Shown one piece after another: positions 60,247-64,000 of a stretch of 64,000 nt of DNA; within the stretch, counting starts at the first letter, position 1; every line of letters starts with the position of its first letter. Made by a program: the position numbers and the translations under genes. The stretch lies in the NCBI GenBank assembly GCA_026184775.1, contig JANCYW010000004.1, positions 186,001-250,000 of the forward strand. Direction: 5' to 3'. A model generated the notes under the pieces. The model searched no databases and had not been told where the DNA came from. It saw only the letters and a list, made by a program, of their open reading frames with translations. This DNA comes from Cyanidium caldarium (lineage: Eukaryota; Rhodophyta; Bangiophyceae; Cyanidiales; Cyanidiaceae).

Positions 60247-62190
60247 ATGAGCCATAACAGTACACCGCTGGGGCAGCGACGGGCGCCGTTCGGGGGGCTG
60301 GGGCGTAGTGTCATGACGTTGCCGGCATCCTCGCGGGACAGCGAGGAGCACGCGGAGCAACCGCACATACCCACGCACTCCTACAACACGCGGCATAGCG
60401 AAAAGTTGCGGCATCACCGGTTCGTGTGGCACGATTCGGACGGTTGGTCGCTGCCGCCTGAATCGTCCGATGAGCCGTGCGACGTGGATGCTGCCGGGTT
60501 GCTGGAGATGCACGCACCTCGGGGGAGGTCGCGTGCTCGCTCCGTCAGCGACGCCAGCCAGCACGGGGAGGGGCTGATCGGGCAGCTTGTGGCTAGCAAC
60601 GAAACGGCGGTTCGGCGAACGCGTGCGGTGTATGCCCAGAACACGTATGGGCGGCGGTGGCGGTTGCGGCGCCTGGCGCGGCGATGGCGACGGAAAATGT
60701 CCCTGCGGCGGTTGCGCCAATCGGTGCAGCGACAGTGTCGCCAGTGGAAACAGATGCGTCTGCCGTACAAACGCTCGGCGTGGTGGGGAGGTGTAATGTG
60801 CCTGCTGTTGAGTCTGGCGATAACTCTGTTGCTGGTGCCGAGGTGGCGCCGCGGTGTTGTCGGAATGGCGGCGGCGGAGCGCGCTTGGTTCCAGCGAATG
60901 ACGAGCGCGATGCATGTGCGCATGACTCGCCAATGGGAGAGGATCGCGTGTCGGGAGAGAGCTGGAGATGTGCTCGCGGGCAGCGAGGCGTCCGCGTTCT
61001 CCTCCCAAGTGACAAGTGCCTGGAAATGTTGGTGGCCGGGATGGCTGTGGCACTGGCCACGGCGAGGCGGTATCCGCCGTCTCGGTGTGGGTATGCGCAC
61101 CGACGGCGGGCGAGCCTGGCAAGCGGGATCTCCGTTATTCCGGGCGCGGAGGCGCTTAGCGACCCTTCAGGTGCTGCCGCGGACGTGGTGGCGTCATTCG
61201 GTGGGTGGCTGGTTGTGGAGCCGAGTGTGGCACCAGCGAGGCCGGCGATCCCATCATGTGCTGCAAGAAGTGCGCGCGTTGCGCGCCAAGGTGGCGACTT
61301 TGGAGGAACGCATGGGGACACTGGGTGCGGCCCGAGGCGCAGCGGATGAACCGATCATAGGTGGCGCTACGAGTCATGATCCGGTGGAGACGCTGGCGGC
61401 GCAAGTATTCGAGCAGGCCCGGCTTCTGCATATCCTGCACGAGAAAGTGGTGACGTGGGAGCGCGCTGGCCATGGGGATGAGGCGCCAGCGGCGCCCAGA
61501 CCCGCTATCGCGGCGTTGGAGAAGCGCGTGGAGCGCATGGAGCAGGCACACGTACTGGACATTGCGGGTCGGCAACGCGATTACGCGCTGGTGTCGATCG
61601 GCGCCTGCATTGTCTCTAGCGAGCCGTCGCGCCGCCGGCAACTCTTGCGTTATACGCAGCAGCGTTGGGCGAACGGCAGCATGGCCGATGTTTCCCTACC
61701 GCGACCGCGCCATCCGGCCGTGATGTTGCGTGCCGTGCACGCGCCGCAAATGCTGGTGCCCGGCCAGTGTTGGCGGTTCGACACCGAATCGGCCACCGTG
61801 CTCGTCCATCTTCCCTACCCGATACGCGTCACTGCCGTCTCCGTGCTGCACCTGCCGCCGGATCTAGATCCACAGTATCGCCCCGGCGATCGCTGTGGCG
61901 GGTATGCCGACCGCGCCGCCCCGCCGGGAGAGCTGCGCATCGAGGCCGTACGCACCGATCGTCTCGCCCGCGATATGTCACTGGCATCGGGCGCGTTTAA
62001 CCTCTCCGCCTGTCTCCATCAGTGGGCGCTAGGCGGTTGCCGCCAAGTGTACACCGTGTCACCGCATCGCTCGGCACACCCGGTGCAGCTGTTGCGTGTC
62101 TCTCTCAGCCGACGAGAGGCCGGCTGCAGCACTTGCATCTACAAACTGGGCGTGCACGGCTCCCCAGGAACGTCGCTTATCATGGAATAA
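60247..62190 (+). CDS. SUN1: SUN-domain inner nuclear membrane protein (LINC complex)
   Basis: 647 residues. The N-terminal 175 are Arg-, Ser- and His-rich and presumably nucleoplasmic. One transmembrane segment lies at about 177-198 (WGGVMCLLLSLAITLLLV). A perinuclear-space region with Trp/Arg-rich sequence and coiled coils follows (EVRALRAKVATLEERMGTLG near 340 and ALEKRVERMEQAHVLDIAG near 420). The SUN domain spans about 447-645: DYALVSIGACIVSS, LVPGQCWRFDTES, VLVHLPYPIRVTAVSVLHLP, PGELRIEAV and the closing CSTCIYKLGVHG. In animals and plants SUN trimers bind KASH peptides across the envelope. The SUN core is intact; Cys residues are more numerous than usual. The start is the ATG after a pyrimidine-rich leader; a frame open to 60121 is less likely. 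Confidence 0.88.
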   Translation: MSHNSTPLGQRRAPFGGLGRSVMTLPASSRDSEEHAEQPHIPTHSYNTRHSEKLRHHRFVWHDSDGWSLPPESSDEPCDVDAAGLLEMHAPRGRSRARSVSDASQHGEGLIGQLVASNETAVRRTRAVYAQNTYGRRWRLRRLARRWRRKMSLRRLRQSVQRQCRQWKQMRLPYKRSAWWGGVMCLLLSLAITLLLVPRWRRGVVGMAAAERAWFQRMTSAMHVRMTRQWERIACRERAGDVLAGSEASAFSSQVTSAWKCWWPGWLWHWPRRGGIRRLGVGMRTDGGRAWQAGSPLFRARRRLATLQVLPRTWWRHSVGGWLWSRVWHQRGRRSHHVLQEVRALRAKVATLEERMGTLGAARGAADEPIIGGATSHDPVETLAAQVFEQARLLHILHEKVVTWERAGHGDEAPAAPRPAIAALEKRVERMEQAHVLDIAGRQRDYALVSIGACIVSSEPSRRRQLLRYTQQRWANGSMADVSLPRPRHPAVMLRAVHAPQMLVPGQCWRFDTESATVLVHLPYPIRVTAVSVLHLPPDLDPQYRPGDRCGGYADRAAPPGELRIEAVRTDRLARDMSLASGAFNLSACLHQWALGGCRQVYTVSPHRSAHPVQLLRVSLSRREAGCSTCIYKLGVHGSPGTSLIME

Positions 62191-62450
62191 ACACGCACGG
62201 GTCACCGGAACGCACCGGATAGCAGAGCACTCCTCTCTGTCTGTCTGCTTCCCAACACACGGTTCTGGCATCGTCGACGGTTTGCACGCGTCCTCCCGGC
62301 CGCGCTCTCTCCTCCGGCCTCCGGGCGAATCGCGGCGATCGCGCGTCTGCGCGCGGCAGTGCCCGGCCGCGCCCTGACGACCACGGGAGCGCTCCTGTTG
62401 CGAGGCGATCGCGGAGCGTCGAATGCTTTGGCAAACTGGGGATAGATCCT

Positions 62451-63203
62451 ATGTTTCTTTCGGTGACGCATTGTTCGAATCGATCGTGGATCCATCAAAC
62501 AGCGTGGCAGCGGTCGTGGCGATGTACGGCTAGGACGACGTTTACCGGGGTGCCGCATCGGCCGCGAGGGAGCGCTCGGGCCGCGGCACCGCTCGTACCG
62601 ACGCGGCGATCAGCCGCAGCATCCCGTCGCCGTCTGCGCGTCTACAGCGTCAACTCCAACGACTTTCGTCCGGGGACGTCCATCGAAGTGGACGGTGTGC
62701 CGTACAAGGTGGTGGAGCAGTTGCACGTCAAGCCGGGCAAGGGTGCCGCATTCGTCCGCACCAAGCTGCGCAACATGCTCACCGGCAGCGTACTGGAGCG
62801 CACGTTTCGAGCCAACGAGAACGTCGCCGATGCGTTGCTGGAGAAAGTGGAGATGAAGTTCACCTACAAGGAAGGCGATAACTTCGTGTTCATGAACATG
62901 AGCACTTTCGAGGAGGAGCGGCTCACCCCGGAACAAATGGGCAACGCCGCCAAGTACATGAGAGAGCAGCAGGACGTGCAAGTGCTGACCTGGAACGAAC
63001 GGGTGCTGGAGGTGGAATTGCCGGCCGCGATGGTGTTGGAGGTGACCGAGACCGCACCGGGTTTGAAGGGCGATTCGGTGCAGGGCGGCAGCAAACCGGC
63101 CACGCTGGAGACCGGGGTGGTGATTCAGGTGCCGCTGTTTATCACCATCGGCGAAAAGGTGAAAGTGGACACCCGGACCGGGACGTACCTCTCCAGAGGC
63201 TAG
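62451..63203 (+). CDS. efp: Plastid translation elongation factor EF-P
   Basis: Bacterial-type EF-P that rescues ribosomes stalled at polyproline. 250 residues: about 63 are a transit peptide beginning MFLSVTHCSNRSW (Phe at position 2, later Arg/Ser/Ala-rich). The mature protein is of bacterial length (about 187). Domain I contains SIEVDGVPYKVVEQLHVKPG with the loop KPGKGAAFVRTKLRN; Lys97 is the residue modified in lysylated or 5-aminopentanolated EF-Ps. Domain II contains RANENVADALLEKVEM and domain III ends with GVVIQVPLFITIGEKVKVDTRTG, an exact family signature. Three-domain length excludes eIF5A, which lacks domain III. No EpmA/EpmB or EarP gene is visible in the window. The ATG at 62451 is the natural start since the transit peptide begins there. 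Confidence 0.93.
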   Translation: MFLSVTHCSNRSWIHQTAWQRSWRCTARTTFTGVPHRPRGSARAAAPLVPTRRSAAASRRRLRVYSVNSNDFRPGTSIEVDGVPYKVVEQLHVKPGKGAAFVRTKLRNMLTGSVLERTFRANENVADALLEKVEMKFTYKEGDNFVFMNMSTFEEERLTPEQMGNAAKYMREQQDVQVLTWNERVLEVELPAAMVLEVTETAPGLKGDSVQGGSKPATLETGVVIQVPLFITIGEKVKVDTRTGTYLSRG

Positions 63204-63433
63204 TCACCCAGAGGGAGGGCATGTGGCGGCCGCGGGGATGTCTCGCAGGGCGAGCACCATCCCCAGCGCGAGCTGCTGGAACCGGGGAAGCAGCGACGTC
63301 GGGGACAACGGAGCTCGACGTGAACGGTGAACGTTTTGGGGTGCGTTCTAGGTAGAGCATGACCGACACGTATACCACCTCGTCTGGGAGCGGTCGGTTA
63401 CGATCAACTTCCATACGGGTACATTCGCATTCC
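63204..63433. other. Intergenic region between EF-P and iPGM stops
   Basis: 230 bp convergent interval with no recognisable feature. Confidence 0.4.
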
Positions 63434-64000
63434 TTACACTACCTTGCCTTTCATCTCCGGTGGTATGGGCAGATCCAGCGCCGACAGAATCGTGGGCGCC
63501 ACATCGGCCAGCGTGCCCTTGTCCAACTCGGTCTTGAACGTGCGCTTGCCCTCCGGGTCCGCCAGGATGAACGGAACCCAGTTGGTGGAGTGCGAGGTGA
63601 CCGGCTTGCCGTCGTCGGTGAGCATCAACTCGGCGTTGCCGTGGTCGGAGGTCACGAACAACAGGCAATTGTGTCGCTGGCACGCCTCCCAGATCTTCCC
63701 GATTACCACGTCGCAATGCTGGCACGCCTCCACCGTCGCATCGTACACCCCGGTGTGTCCGACCATATCCGGCGCCGCCAAGTTGCACATGACGAACGCG
63801 TACACGCCCGACTCGATCGCGTGCACCACCGCATCGCCCACTTTGTGCATCGACATGGGCGGCTCCTGATCGTACGTGGGCACCTTGGGCGAGGGAATGA
63901 GCTGGCGCTCCTCGTTCTCAAACGCCTGCTCCACGCCGCCGTTGAAGAAGAAAGTGACGTGGGCATACTTTTCCGTCTCGGCGGTGTGGAACTGGCGCAG
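63434..64000 (-). CDS. PGAM-i: 2,3-bisphosphoglycerate-independent phosphoglycerate mutase, C-terminal part (runs off the right edge)
   Basis: Glycolytic/gluconeogenic enzyme interconverting 3- and 2-phosphoglycerate; binuclear Mn/Mg phosphatase-superfamily fold. Only the last 189 codons are in the window. From the edge: a QFHTAETEKYAHVTFFFNGG stretch, RQLIPSPKVPTYD (catalytic neighbourhood), FVMCNLAAPDMVGHTG with metal ligands D and H, FVTSDHGNAE (D, H) and the end LPIPPEMKGKVV. These strings are those of cofactor-independent PGM from plants, algae and bacteria, unlike the 2,3-BPG-dependent enzyme of animals and yeast. The 5' two-thirds lie beyond base 64000. No frameshift or stop interrupts the visible part. 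Confidence 0.97.
   Translation of the reverse strand: MRQFHTAETEKYAHVTFFFNGGVEQAFENEERQLIPSPKVPTYDQEPPMSMHKVGDAVVHAIESGVYAFVMCNLAAPDMVGHTGVYDATVEACQHCDVVIGKIWEACQRHNCLLFVTSDHGNAELMLTDDGKPVTSHSTNWVPFILADPEGKRTFKTELDKGTLADVAPTILSALDLPIPPEMKGKVV

Noticed and set aside
62440-62510. tRNA-like T-loop GTTCGAATC
   Set aside because: Only four of five T-stem pairs form and no matching acceptor or anticodon arm exists upstream; it lies within the EF-P transit peptide codons.
1-64000. Mobile elements, viral remnants and CRISPR arrays
   Set aside because: No transposase, reverse transcriptase, integrase, terminal repeats or spaced repeats were seen anywhere in the window.

Overview
The window looks like nuclear DNA of a compact-genome unicellular red alga, most likely a cyanidiophyte (Cyanidioschyzon/Cyanidium type). 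The evidence is as follows. About 39 genes sit in 64 kb, every one readable as a single uninterrupted ORF. The sequence is GC-rich, so long antisense shadow ORFs are everywhere. The genes are purely eukaryotic (UBR4, PRC2 EED, CDT1, SLD5, CDC27, RPN10, STT3, ribophorin I, SUN, YIF1, VPS29). Mixed among them are nuclear-encoded plastid genes (Psb27, TIC236/TamB-like, plastid EF-P, plastid-type TPR and bPH2 proteins) with N-terminal targeting extensions that often begin Met-x-Phe or Met-Phe. No tRNA, rRNA, mobile element or CRISPR was found. The species call is inference.

Layout. 1-10.6 kb: the giant N-recognin UBR4 is encoded as two convergent genes, an N-terminal/UBR-box part (minus) and the C-terminal E3 part (plus), as if a small inversion had cut one ancestral gene. 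10.9-18.1 kb: an ePHD chromatin protein, a TrmH-type tRNA methyltransferase, a MED22 candidate, a CYTH tripolyphosphatase, a coiled-coil protein and a plastid protein of unknown function. 18.4-29.4 kb: ribophorin I, ribulose-phosphate 3-epimerase, the very long TIC236/TamB-like protein and STT3. 29.8-40.2 kb: an unknown membrane protein, APC/C subunit CDC27, GINS subunit SLD5, VPS29, COX6B, parvulin PIN4, CDT1, RRP1/Nop52, RPN10 and a GET2/CAML-like membrane protein. 40.6-52.6 kb: a RING-LON protein, a 3-ketoacyl-CoA reductase, EED, a histidine phosphatase, YIF1, a plastid bPH2 protein, an RsuA/RluF pseudouridine synthase and an SR-protein kinase. 52.6-64 kb: a plastid TPR protein, bacterial-type QueC, a RING-CH membrane protein with a split zinc module, an ATP synthase subunit d candidate, Psb27, a DUF218 membrane protein, a SUN-domain protein, plastid EF-P and, at the right edge, the C-terminus of cofactor-independent phosphoglycerate mutase.

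There is no operon logic. Genes alternate strands as divergent and convergent pairs with stop-to-stop gaps as short as 21 bp and intergenic spaces mostly of 200-600 bp. Functions recur: ubiquitin/proteasome (UBR4 halves, RPN10, CDC27, RING-LON, RING-CH), replication licensing and cell cycle (CDT1, SLD5, CDC27), ER glycosylation and trafficking (STT3, OST1, YIF1, GET2-like, VPS29), RNA modification of bacterial ancestry (TrmH, RluF-like, QueC) and plastid biogenesis. The most unusual items are the split and inverted UBR4, the QueC gene in a eukaryotic nucleus, the RING-CH protein whose zinc ligands are separated by about 125 residues, and a VPS29 that has lost most of its phosphoesterase-like metal ligands.

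Start codons are my choices. Many ORFs are open far upstream of the conserved part, because divergent neighbours overlap in GC-rich DNA, so N-termini are less certain than the stops.
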